A stretch of DNA of 64,000 nt from an uncultured Spirochaetaceae bacterium (lineage in GTDB: Bacteria > Spirochaetota > Spirochaetia > Treponematales > Treponemataceae). The DNA lies in assembly GCA_902792795.1 (NCBI GenBank), contig CADBBB010000005.1:24608-88607 (forward strand), written 5' to 3'. Position numbers and translations under genes: made by a program. Position 1 is the stretch's first letter; each line of letters begins with the position of its first letter. Positions 1 through 6,312 of this stretch are shown here, piece by piece. The notes under the pieces are model-generated. The model saw only the letters and a program-made list of their open reading frames with translations. It was not told where the DNA came from and did no database searches.

Positions 1-67
1 ATTTTCTGATTCCGCTTGGTGGAATCTGCATCATCGAGGCGCTAAGCCTGTCGGATCTTGTGTTCAT
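1..67 (-). CDS. PLP-dependent aminotransferase, N-terminal fragment (runs off window)
   Basis: Only the first 22 codons are in the window. The ATG at 67-65 overlaps the stop of the upstream lrp-type gene by one base (TAATG), so the two are translationally coupled. The peptide begins MNTRSDRLSAS and contains IPPSGIRK, the usual N-terminal signature of class I/II aspartate/aromatic-type aminotransferases, where the IPPSGIR segment leads into the substrate-binding domain. The family uses pyridoxal phosphate to transaminate amino acids in the cytoplasm. An AsnC regulator followed by such an aminotransferase is a common arrangement. The substrate cannot be judged from this piece. Confidence 0.7.
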   Translation of the reverse strand, partial: MNTRSDRLSASMMQIPPSGIRK

Positions 68-561
68 TATGCCATCGCTCCTTCGCGGCGGTCCTTTTCG
101 TCTTCAACGTAAATAACGTCGTTCTCTTTGTAGGTCTTTAGCACAAAGCAAGTTTTGGTGGAACGAACGCCTTCCAACGTCGCAAGCTTTTCGCTTACGA
201 ACAAGCCCACTTCCTTAAGCGAGTCTCCTTCGATGACTACCATAAAATCGTAGCCGCCGCTCATAAGGTAAACCGACTTTACTTGCGGATAGCGGTAGAT
301 GCGGTCGGCGATTTTGTCAAAGCCGTGCTCGCGCTCGGGCGAAACCTGGATCTGTATTTGCACGCGAACCTTGTCGTCGGTTCCGTTCAATTTTTCCTTG
401 TTGATGACGGCGCCATACTTTAAGATGATGCCCTCGTCTTCCATTTGCTTTATGATGCTTTTGACTTCATCGGGGCTCTTTTTTGTCATCGCGGCGATGT
501 CCTCAACGCTCAGGCGCGCGTTTTGTTCAAGCAAGTTCAATATTTCTTCATCGTATTTCAT
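67..561 (-). CDS. Lrp/AsnC family transcriptional regulator
   Basis: A protein of about 164 residues with an N-terminal winged HTH (residues about 3-60: EEILNLLEQNARLSVEDIA, then IIKQMEDEGIILKYGAVIN) and a C-terminal RAM/AsnC ligand-binding domain (about 70-150, with SVYLMSGGYDFMVVIEG). Family members bind amino acids and control amino-acid metabolism genes. The next gene, an aminotransferase, overlaps its stop by one base, so it is the likely target or partner. I chose the ATG at 561. The TTG at 570 lies inside a -10 box (TATACT, 575-570), which sits 8 nt before this ATG, so the mRNA is probably leaderless. Function assigned with good confidence; effector unknown. Confidence 0.88.
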   Translation of the reverse strand: MKYDEEILNLLEQNARLSVEDIAAMTKKSPDEVKSIIKQMEDEGIILKYGAVINKEKLNGTDDKVRVQIQIQVSPEREHGFDKIADRIYRYPQVKSVYLMSGGYDFMVVIEGDSLKEVGLFVSEKLATLEGVRSTKTCFVLKTYKENDVIYVEDEKDRREGAMA

Positions 562-569
562 AAATTCCA

Positions 570-575
570 AGTATA
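570..575 (-). promoter_or_regulatory. -10 box of the lrp-type gene (leaderless type)
   Basis: TATACT preceded by TGCGC and followed after 8 nt by the ATG at 561. Transcription would start at or next to the start codon. No convincing -35 hexamer is visible. It belongs to a recurring pattern in this window. Confidence 0.5.
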
Positions 576-603
576 GCGCATTTTATGCATCATTGCTAGT
601 AGT

Positions 604-820
604 AAAAAAAACGCGGACTCAAAAGGCGGGTCCCAGCGACGAAAAAAATCCTTGGAGCCTCCCGTCGCCGCGTCACGGCTTGAGGCCTGCGGCCAAGCCG
701 TTTGCTGACGGGTCCTTCCAAGTCTTTTTTTCTGCGTCTCATTCCTTCGGAATGAGGCCTCTTAAAGTATTGCACTCAGGCTTTCAGCCTTCGGCACGGC
801 TCCCGCCTTATTTTGTCCGC
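604..820. repeat. Nested inverted-repeat intergenic element, copy 1
   Basis: The 337-nt gap between lrp and aroK holds no convincing gene but is built from nested inverted repeats. The outer arms are 613-630 and 802-820 (GCGGACTCAAAAGGCGGG against its imperfect complement). Inside them lie CTTGGA/TCCAAG (651-656, 717-722), CCCGTC/GACGGG (661-666, 707-712) and ACGGCTTG/CAAGCCGT (675-682, 694-701). A separate small hairpin, CATTCC-TTC-GGAATG, follows. The left end (AAAAACGCGGAC, then TCCCAG) matches the left end of the element at 35053, which suggests one dispersed family. Confidence 0.6.
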
Positions 821-909
821 TTTTACTTTTTCTGCAAATGCGCTATTGCAAAGCCCGCGGCGGCGGGCGTTTGGATAAACTTCCTATAGCAAAAACGCAT
901 GAAATGCGT

Positions 910-915
910 TATACT
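910..915 (+). promoter_or_regulatory. -10 box of aroK (leaderless type)
   Basis: TATACT preceded by TGCGT, with a 7-nt gap to the ATG at 923. There is no room for a Shine-Dalgarno site between transcription start and start codon. Confidence 0.5.
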
Positions 916-922
916 ATTGGAT

Positions 923-1534
923 ATGAAAAGACCGGCGCGTTCTATTATTTTGTGCGGAATCAAGCACTGCGGAAAATCAACTCAAGGCAAAAAAATCGCC
1001 GACGCGCTGGGTCTTGACTTTTACGACACCGACGACTTGATTTTTGAGCAAAGCGGAATGGACGCGCGCGCCATTTACAAGTCGCAAGGAAAGGACGCTT
1101 TTATGGCGGCGGAACTAAAGGCCTGCGAGTTTTTGCGCGACAGTTTGCAGGGGAAAGAGTCGCAAGCCCAAAATGCTGCGGCCGCAAAACGCGCCGTAAT
1201 CGCGACAGGCGGCGGCATCTGCCAAAACGAGCCAGCGATCGCCATTCTAAAAAAACTTGGCACAATCGTTTACTTGGAAGTCCCGGAAATCACCGCCGCC
1301 GGCCGCATCGTACGCGAGGCGCGCTTCCTTACCGACGGCAGAATAGAAAACCTTCCGGCCTATATCGCGGCCAAAAATCCGCGCGACGAAAAAGAAGCCC
1401 GCGCAATTTTCCACGACTTCTACATGGAACGGACAAAAAATTACAAGAGCCTTGCCGACGTTTCCGTCCAAATGCAAGGCTCCCGCGATGAGAACGCAGA
1501 GAAGATTTTAGCCGCGCTAGGACTGGAGCATTAA
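923..1534 (+). CDS. aroK: Shikimate kinase
   Basis: A protein of about 203 residues that phosphorylates shikimate with ATP in the aromatic amino acid (chorismate) pathway, in the cytoplasm. The P-loop is seen as GIKHCGKST near the N-terminus, followed by FYDTDDLI (Mg/shikimate-binding Asp), the GKDAFMAAE helix, the ATGGG shikimate-binding motif and the lid region with RFLTDGR. It is somewhat longer than the usual 165-180 residues because of an insert (about 75-88) before ATGGG. The ATG at 899 is ruled out as likely start because a -10 box (TATACT, 910-915) lies after it, 7 nt before the ATG at 923. Its stop overlaps the stop of the convergent antitoxin gene. Confidence 0.88.
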   Translation: MKRPARSIILCGIKHCGKSTQGKKIADALGLDFYDTDDLIFEQSGMDARAIYKSQGKDAFMAAELKACEFLRDSLQGKESQAQNAAAAKRAVIATGGGICQNEPAIAILKKLGTIVYLEVPEITAAGRIVREARFLTDGRIENLPAYIAAKNPRDEKEARAIFHDFYMERTKNYKSLADVSVQMQGSRDENAEKILAALGLEH

Positions 1535-1818
1535 AGCATTGCAACTTTAAGTTGTTTGCCAAATACTGAAGCGACTTTTCGGAGAGTGGACAACCTTACA
1601 TCTTCCGAATGATTTTCCATTCTTGAGATGACGCTTTTTTTTGTGTCAAGTTTTTCCGCCAGTTGCTCTTGTGTCATTCCGTTTTTAAGGCGCATTTCTT
1701 TTATCATCATTCCGATTTTGAATTCTTCATAGCCTGATTCAAAATCTTTTGCAAAGTCTGAATCCTTTTTTTTGCGCTGAGAAATATAGTCGTCCAACTC
1801 CATAGTTTTGTTTTTCAT
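1531..1818 (-). CDS. HigA-like antitoxin, XRE-family HTH
   Basis: A 95-residue protein with a cro/C1-type HTH in its C-terminal half (KEMRLKNGMTQEQLAEKLDT, then KSVISRMENHSEDVRLSTLRKVASVFGKQL). It lies directly after the toxin gene and overlaps it by 4 nt (ATGA at 1818-1815). Toxin-first order is typical of HigBA systems. In this family the antitoxin binds the toxin and represses the operon. A perfect 8-bp-arm palindrome over the operon promoter is the likely binding site. The stop overlaps the aroK stop by a few bases, tail to tail. Confidence 0.88.
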   Translation of the reverse strand: MKNKTMELDDYISQRKKKDSDFAKDFESGYEEFKIGMMIKEMRLKNGMTQEQLAEKLDTKKSVISRMENHSEDVRLSTLRKVASVFGKQLKVAML

Positions 1819-2168
1819 TTTTTGTCACCTCGCTTTAAAAAGTCATTCATACGTTCTTTGCATATTTCAATTTCTGATTTTGGCGTTTTTTGAGTTTTCT
1901 TTTGAAATCCGTTTGTAAGAATTACAATGCTCCCATTATGGAAAAATCCCAACAATCTATAAATATTTCCGTTAATTTCAATTCTAACTTCGTAGAAATT
2001 CGTGTCTGTAATTTTCTTAAAGTACGTTTTGGGAACCTTCTCTATTTCTTGAACCGCTTTAAGAACCCACGCTATTTTCTGAGCGACTTTTGCCGGTTGT
2101 GAATCTATAAACTCCGCAACAGGGCATTTTCCGTCCAAAGTTGTATAGAATGTAACCTTTCTGTACAT
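1815..2168 (-). CDS. HigB-like toxin, RelE superfamily (phage Gp49-like)
   Basis: A 117-residue protein of the Gp49/HigB type. Typical features are the start MYRKVTFYTTLDGKCPV and the segment KKITDTNFYEVRIEINGNIYRLLGFFHNGSIVILTNGFQKKTQKTP, ending in a Lys/Arg-rich helix (EICKERMNDFLKRGDKK). Family members are ribosome-dependent mRNA interferases that are neutralised by the adjacent HTH antitoxin. It is the first gene of a two-gene operon and overlaps the antitoxin by 4 nt. Local base composition is AT-richer than the flanking aroK and slyD genes, as expected for an acquired cassette. Confidence 0.88.
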   Translation of the reverse strand: MYRKVTFYTTLDGKCPVAEFIDSQPAKVAQKIAWVLKAVQEIEKVPKTYFKKITDTNFYEVRIEINGNIYRLLGFFHNGSIVILTNGFQKKTQKTPKSEIEICKERMNDFLKRGDKK

Positions 2169-2174
2169 GAATTA

Positions 2175-2203
2175 ATGTTAGCACATTTGCTAACATATGT
2201 CAA
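2175..2203 (-). promoter_or_regulatory. Promoter and palindromic operator of the HigBA-like operon
   Basis: On the minus strand TTGACA (2203-2198), a 17-nt spacer and TAACAT (2180-2175) form a strong promoter that ends just before the toxin ATG at 2168. A perfect palindrome, ATGTTAGC-N6-GCTAACAT (2175-2196), covers the spacer and the -10 box. A repressor bound there would block RNA polymerase, which fits autoregulation by the HTH antitoxin. Confidence 0.72.
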
Positions 2204-2351
2204 TTGAAGAATTTTCATTCTCAAATAAAACTTTGTATTCAACCCCAAGAGTGGAGGCCAGTTTTTCAACAATATCAAAAAAAGGAGTTCTATTGGCTTT
2301 TATACAAATATGTATGTTTGCTGGCCCTTTATTGCCGCAGCGGTCGGCCAT
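2190..2351 (-). pseudogene. Remnant of an XRE-type HTH gene, or a small 53-residue protein
   Basis: A short minus-strand reading frame starts at the ATG at 2351 and stops at TAG 2192-2190, inside the operator of the toxin operon. Its middle resembles the second half of an XRE HTH domain (ANRTPFFDIVEKLASTLGVE, then LFENE). The frame upstream of the ATG stays open for some 15 codons and contains KISKEKITNNMA, which looks like the preceding helix, but the start of an HTH gene is not visible. I read it as a decayed regulator next to the cassette. It could instead be a real truncated repressor. Confidence 0.35.
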
Positions 2352-2449
2352 GTTGTTTGTTATCTTTTCTTTGGAAATTTTATAAAGTAATGATCTTTAA
2401 TGAATTGTTAAAATATTCCATATGAATTGTAATTCAATTTCAAAACTAT

Positions 2450-2473
2450 GGCTGCTCAAGCATTTGGGCAGCC
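2450..2473 (-). terminator. Terminator after slyD
   Basis: Hairpin GGCTGC...GCAGCC (2450-2455 with 2468-2473), with an inner CAA/TTG pairing, just after the slyD stop on the minus strand. It is followed by a short T-rich stretch (ATAGTTTT). Confidence 0.5.
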
Positions 2474-2479
2474 TATTTA

Positions 2480-3070
2480 TTAACGCCCGCAACCGCAGCC
2501 ATCGCCCCCGCAGCCGCCGTCGCCGCAAGAACAGTCGCCATCGCAGTCATCGCCGCAACCGCCGCCGCAGCTTCCGCACGAACAGCCTCCGCCGCAACCG
2601 CAGCCGCCAGTGTAAACCGAACCGGCCTCAACCTGTTCAAGGCTCGCGTTGGCGACGTCCTTGACCTCAACGTCAAAGCAAAGAGTCTTTCCGGCCAGCT
2701 CGTGGTTGGCGTCAACGGTGATTTCCTTGTCGTCAACTTTGGTAACATGAACGATGACAGGGCCGGCGTTGGACGAGGCTTGGAAAGCCATGCCGACTTT
2801 TATTTCCAAGTCGGGGTCAAACTGGTCTCGCGGAACTTGCGTCACAAGCTTGGGATCGTATTCGCCGTAAGCTTCGGCCGGCTCTATGACCGCGCTAAAC
2901 TTGTCGCCTGGCTCCCTTCCTTCCAACTGCTTTTCCAATCCCGCGATTAAATTTCCGCGTCCGTGCAAATATTCAAAAGCGCCGGCCTCGTGCGACGAGT
3001 CCAAAACTTTTCCGTCCGTGTCCTTCAACACGTATTCAATCGCGACGATTTTATTCTTTTCTATCTTCAT
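2480..3070 (-). CDS. slyD: FKBP-type peptidyl-prolyl isomerase, SlyD-like, with Cys-rich tail
   Basis: A 196-residue cytoplasmic prolyl isomerase and chaperone. Residues 1-65 and about 125-145 make the FKBP domain (VLKDTDGKVLDSS, then YLHGRGNLIAGLEKQLEG). The insert-in-flap chaperone domain lies between (PAEAYGEYDPKLVTQVPRDQF, AGPVIVHVTKVD, DANHELAGKTLCFDVEV). The tail from about residue 154 is Gly/Cys/Asp-rich with 12 cysteines in CGC, CSC and CGSC patterns. It resembles the metal-binding tail of Escherichia coli SlyD but has no histidine. In E. coli this tail binds nickel and supports hydrogenase assembly. The gene starts 2 nt after the nfu stop, so the two form an operon. Confidence 0.9.
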   Translation of the reverse strand: MKIEKNKIVAIEYVLKDTDGKVLDSSHEAGAFEYLHGRGNLIAGLEKQLEGREPGDKFSAVIEPAEAYGEYDPKLVTQVPRDQFDPDLEIKVGMAFQASSNAGPVIVHVTKVDDKEITVDANHELAGKTLCFDVEVKDVANASLEQVEAGSVYTGGCGCGGGCSCGSCGGGCGDDCDGDCSCGDGGCGGDGCGCGR

Positions 3071-3072
3071 AA

Positions 3073-3327
3073 TTAAAATCCAAATTCAGGGGCGGGAGTG
3101 TCGTTCACAACTTCGGTCACTTCGGGGCATGCGTCCTTTAGAAACTGCTCAACGCCCATCTTTAGCGTCATCGTGGCCATCGGGCAAGAGCCGCACGCGC
3201 CCGTCAACTTTAAGTGCACGCGCTTTTGCTCGTCGATAGACAAAAACTCCATGTCGCCGCCGTCGGCCTGCAACTGCGGTCTAAACGCGTCCAACGCTTC
3301 CTTAACTTTCGCTTCAAGTTCTTCCAT
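3073..3327 (-). CDS. NifU C-terminal-domain (Nfu-type) Fe-S scaffold protein
   Basis: An 84-residue single-domain Nfu protein with the diagnostic CGSCPMATMTLKMGVE motif (CxxC at about residues 46-49) and the family's LQADGGDMEFLSID segment. Such proteins hold a [4Fe-4S] cluster between subunits of a dimer and pass it to client proteins in the cytoplasm. A Shine-Dalgarno sequence (TAGGAG) lies 7 nt before the ATG, and a GATAAT -10-like box preceded by GCGC lies upstream. slyD follows after 2 nt, so an Fe-S carrier is co-transcribed with a Cys-rich metal-binding chaperone. Confidence 0.88.
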   Translation of the reverse strand: MEELEAKVKEALDAFRPQLQADGGDMEFLSIDEQKRVHLKLTGACGSCPMATMTLKMGVEQFLKDACPEVTEVVNDTPAPEFGF

Positions 3328-3480
3328 AATATAACTCCTATAAAATTATCGCGCTCAAAACAAAGAGGATATTATCAAAAATTCCCATTTTGCGCTAGTA
3401 GGCCTTTTGCGGCAAAAGCGCGCAAATGCAAGAGTCTAACGACCCTTACAGCATTGTCGCCATATAAACAGGCAAGTATA

Positions 3481-3741
3481 TTATTCCGCCCTCTTCCTTT
3501 TTAACGCCACGTTCGGCTCGTCCGCGTTGTAGCAGACATTCACGATTCTTGAATCCTTTAGCCACATAAAAGCGTCGTCATAATCGCGCATTTTGGCGTC
3601 TTTTTTAAGAGAAGAAAGCTTGAATTTTTTTTCATGCTTAGAAAGCTGCGCCGGAATTTCGTCAAAGATTGATTCGGCTTTCAATTCGGAGCCTTTCGGT
3701 ACATATTTTACACCTTTTTGACTTTTATTGGCGGAAGTCAC
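3481..3741 (-). pseudogene. Fragment of an AAA ATPase of the DUF4143 type
   Basis: An 86-codon frame whose translation matches only an internal part of DUF4143/AAA_14-type ATP-binding proteins: the VPKGSELKAESIFDEIPAQL, KHEKKFKLSSLKKDA and DYDDAFMWLKDSRIVNVCYN segments are recognisable. The Walker A/B half and the C-terminal half, which together make up most of the usual roughly 400 residues, are missing. It starts (GTG) within the last codons of the XRE gene, overlapping by 4 nt. The XRE gene may therefore have captured the fragment as a coupled small gene, or this is decay. No function is proposed. Confidence 0.6.
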
Positions 3742-4058
3742 TCCATCTCCTGCAAGGCCTTGTCGACAGTTTCCTTGACCTGCAAGACCACTCTTTTTGT
3801 GATTATTTCGTAAATGCCTTTTGTGTTTTCACTTTCTTGGGCGGACGGAATGAACAGTTCGTGAACGTCAACGCCAAGCGCGTTTGAAAGCTTGACAAGA
3901 GTTCCCTTTGTAAGCCAGCGGCGGCGGCCCTCTATGTCGTTCATCATTTGCCGAGAAATGTCGGCCTTGTCCGCCAGCCTTTCCTGCGACAAGCCCAATT
4001 TTTTGCGCAAAGTCCTGATATTCTGAATCACCCGCGTTTGCAATTCTTCTTCTGTCAT
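3738..4058 (-). CDS. XRE-family transcriptional regulator
   Basis: A protein of about 106 residues. The HTH lies at residues about 8-65 (NIRTLRKKLGLSQERLADKA, DISRQMMNDIEGRRRWLTKGTLVKLSNALGVDVHELF). It is followed by a C-terminal helical tail that may mediate dimerisation. I prefer the ATG at 4058, since a -10 box TATAGT (4071-4066) sits 7 nt before it (leaderless arrangement). A 17-nt motif, TGTAAACAAATCGCAAG, lies about 70 nt upstream and recurs before the neighbouring divergent ankyrin gene. It may be this protein's operator. Confidence 0.82.
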   Translation of the reverse strand: MTEEELQTRVIQNIRTLRKKLGLSQERLADKADISRQMMNDIEGRRRWLTKGTLVKLSNALGVDVHELFIPSAQESENTKGIYEIITKRVVLQVKETVDKALQEME

Positions 4059-4076
4059 AAGTATAACTATACGCAA

Positions 4077-4364
4077 GGATTTTCCAAAAATTTACTAGCG
4101 GATTAACAGTGAAAAAACATAATATGTAAACAAATCGCAAGGAAAATAGTCAAACTTTTTGGCATTTTTGCTGCAACCGGAAGTCAGTCGCATTTACGGT
4201 CAAGTTCTGATTGTTATATTGCAAAATATAATTATTTGCAAGCATTTTAAATGAATTTCCTTGCGTTTTCGCGATAATTGGTGTAAAATGTAAACAAATT
4301 GCAAGTATTTTGCAGAAAAGTTATGCGTTATGCAAAAAGTTAATGGAAAAAGGAGTGATTTAGT
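4077..4364. promoter_or_regulatory. Divergent intergenic region with repeated candidate operators
   Basis: No gene was seen here. TGTAAACAAATCGCAAG (4125-4141) and TGTAAACAAATTGCAAG (4289-4305) differ at one base and lie upstream of the XRE gene and the ankyrin gene respectively. TTGCAAGCATTTT (4236-4248) and TTGCAAGTATTTT (4299-4311) are a second pair. The repeats suggest joint control of both genes by one DNA-binding protein, plausibly the XRE regulator. Confidence 0.45.
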
Positions 4365-5150
4365 ATGAAAAGTTTTTTTGCAATAATTGCGATAATTTTT
4401 TTCATAAGTTTTCTTATTAATTTGATAAATGTAATCAGTAAAGCTATAATAGACAAAATACGGCAGAAAAAAGCAGAACGACAATGGAAAGCAAACAAAC
4501 AAAAGAATAACGACTTGTTGGCTGCTGTAAACAAGGGCGATGTTCAAACAGCGCGACAATTGATTGAAAACGGCGCAGATATCCATCTTGCTTCTGATAA
4601 TAAATCACTTATACAAATTGCCGTTGAAAATCGTTGCAAAGAAATGATTTCTCTTTTGATAAAAAAAGGGGCAAAGATAAGCGAGAACAAATCCATATTA
4701 AAAATCGCCGTTGAAAATCAAGATAAAGAGATAGTTTCGCTTTTGCTAGAAACTGGCGCAAAATTCGATTTTGATTATCCATTGATTACAGCCGTAAAAA
4801 ATAATGACAAAGAAATAGTTTCACTTTTGATAGATAAGGGCGCGGATGTAAATTCAGTTTACGAAGAAAAGAGTTCGCTTGATTATGCTGATGACAGAGA
4901 TGTAATTAAAGTCTTAAAGAGTCATGGCGCAAAAACAAAAGCCCAATTAGATAAGGAAGAGAAAGAAGCGGAAGAAAAAGCTGCTGAAGATGCAAAAAAG
5001 AAAAAAGAAGAACTAGAAAAGAAAATTGCTTCACATAAAGTGAGGAATATATACAATTCCAATTATGACCTTTTAGGCTATTTTGAAGATGAGCCTTCAA
5101 GTAGTAATGTAGGCGGAGGACATGGCAAAATTTATGATAAAGACGTCTAG
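4365..5150 (+). CDS. Membrane-anchored ankyrin-repeat protein
   Basis: 261 residues. An N-terminal hydrophobic segment (about residues 3-30) would anchor it in the inner membrane and is followed by a basic stretch. Residues about 47-190 hold roughly five ankyrin repeats (for example NDLLAAVNKGDVQTARQLIE, then NDKEIVSLLIDKGADVN). Next comes a highly charged coiled-coil segment (about 195-225, rich in E, K and A) and a C-terminal piece ending GKIYDKDV. Ankyrin repeats bind proteins; the partner is unknown. The C-terminal HGKIYDKD echoes GKVYDADG in the small protein encoded next, so the two may share a module. AT-rich codon use sets it apart from the flanking housekeeping genes. Confidence 0.8.
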   Translation: MKSFFAIIAIIFFISFLINLINVISKAIIDKIRQKKAERQWKANKQKNNDLLAAVNKGDVQTARQLIENGADIHLASDNKSLIQIAVENRCKEMISLLIKKGAKISENKSILKIAVENQDKEIVSLLLETGAKFDFDYPLITAVKNNDKEIVSLLIDKGADVNSVYEEKSSLDYADDRDVIKVLKSHGAKTKAQLDKEEKEAEEKAAEDAKKKKEELEKKIASHKVRNIYNSNYDLLGYFEDEPSSSNVGGGHGKIYDKDV

Positions 5151-5272
5151 AGCCACGAGTTTCCAGAGGCTGGGGCGAAGGACTTTCGCAAAGAATTTGG
5201 GATGAAGTAATGAGACATTAAGGACGCAGTTTATTACGATACATAAACCAAAATTTTTAGGAGGATAACACT

Positions 5273-5473
5273 ATGGCAAGAATCGTAACTGACACAAACG
5301 GAAACAAATTGGGTTCGTATGACGGAGACAACGACCGAGGCAAAGTCTACGACGCGGACGGAAACTACGCCGGCGAGTATTGGGGGCATGAAATTTTTGG
5401 CAAAGACGGAATGAGCCGGGGAAGTTACGATGGCTATCCCGAACACGCCGTTCAAGTTTTATTGCTTTATTAA
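5273..5473 (+). CDS. Small Gly/Asp/Tyr-rich protein of unknown function
   Basis: 66 residues with a good Shine-Dalgarno site (GGAGGATAACACT before ATG). The sequence repeats a motif of the type G-x-x-YD-x-DGN (TDTNGNKLGSYDGD, KVYDADGNYAGEYWG), like short beta-hairpin repeats in secreted or cell-surface proteins. It has no signal peptide. The last residues (HAVQVLLLY) are hydrophobic. It is related by motif to the end of the upstream ankyrin protein. Function not recognised. Confidence 0.6.
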   Translation: MARIVTDTNGNKLGSYDGDNDRGKVYDADGNYAGEYWGHEIFGKDGMSRGSYDGYPEHAVQVLLLY

Positions 5474-5503
5474 CAATTTCTTATAAAAAATTTGGAGGAA
5501 AAA

Positions 5504-6289
5504 ATGAAAAACAATCTTATTGCAATCGCTTATCTTACTTGTTTGACGCTCATCTTTGCCAGCTGCTCTTCTATCAAAAACCATGGAATGGATGTTAACC
5601 CAGACGACAAATCAATCGTAGATTGGGATGGACGAAATTATGACTATCCTGCGAAACCTGAATGGCTAAAGCAAATCAATAATCCAAAGTCAGAAAAAAT
5701 CAAAAAAGAATTCGGAATTGATAAATCCTATATCATAAAATATGGCATAGGAAGTGGAAAAACAGAAGAGGCCGCAAAAACATCCTCAAGATTGTCTTAC
5801 AATGCGATACGCGCGGAAGAACTTAGAACGGAAGTTGTTTCTGAAGCGTCAAAAATTGTCAATGCGGAAGCGACTGGCTCCATTGCGATGAAGGCCCCTG
5901 TTGTTTTAACCGGACATGAACTTGTAACTCAGTTCTGGCAAGAAGTAGAAACTTATAACTCCGAGGAAGACGTAAAGACAAGAAAAATCATTTGTTATTC
6001 TTTATACAAAATTTCTGAAGACAACTGGAAAAAAACTTTAAAGGAATATTTTAAGACGGTTATAGCTCAGATTCCTGATTCAGCGGCGCAAAAAGAACTT
6101 GCGTCAAAGATCACTAATGTTTATGAAAATACAACACGCGAAATCCCGGAGGAAGAATTTACTGAAAGCGTCAACGCAAAAATAAATGCGATAGAAACAG
6201 GAACGCCAAATTCGGCTTCACCTGCTCCAAACCCAAAAGACTTAGAATGGCTCAAAGTCTTGGAAACAGCCTGCGACCTTATTTTCTAA
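5504..6289 (+). CDS. LPP20-like lipoprotein
   Basis: A protein of about 261 residues with a lipoprotein signal peptide ending FASC (Cys at about residue 22). The start at 5504 is fixed by a GGAGG site 7 nt upstream. The mature part contains PEWLKQI and, after a short gap, IIKYGIGSGKTEEAAKTSS followed by an amphipathic helix of the type seen in LPP20/FlgP-like lipoproteins (a WI/WL motif, then an alanine-rich helix and a beta sheet). It would sit on the periplasmic or outer-membrane face. It is followed by another LPP20-like gene and a CsgG/FlgO-like gene, so an outer-membrane assembly is plausible. The LPP20 assignment is tentative. Confidence 0.6.
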   Translation: MKNNLIAIAYLTCLTLIFASCSSIKNHGMDVNPDDKSIVDWDGRNYDYPAKPEWLKQINNPKSEKIKKEFGIDKSYIIKYGIGSGKTEEAAKTSSRLSYNAIRAEELRTEVVSEASKIVNAEATGSIAMKAPVVLTGHELVTQFWQEVETYNSEEDVKTRKIICYSLYKISEDNWKKTLKEYFKTVIAQIPDSAAQKELASKITNVYENTTREIPEEEFTESVNAKINAIETGTPNSASPAPNPKDLEWLKVLETACDLIF

Positions 6290-6312
6290 TTCAACTTTGA
6301 GAGAAAGTTGAC

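Noticed and set aside
899..922. Earlier ATG for shikimate kinase
   Set aside because: The -10 box at 910-915 lies between this ATG and the next, so transcripts would not contain it.
2204..2425. Plus-strand reading frame of 73 codons
   Set aside because: Composition rich in Cys, Tyr and Lys with no ribosome site and no recognisable domain; the minus-strand HTH remnant explains the region better.
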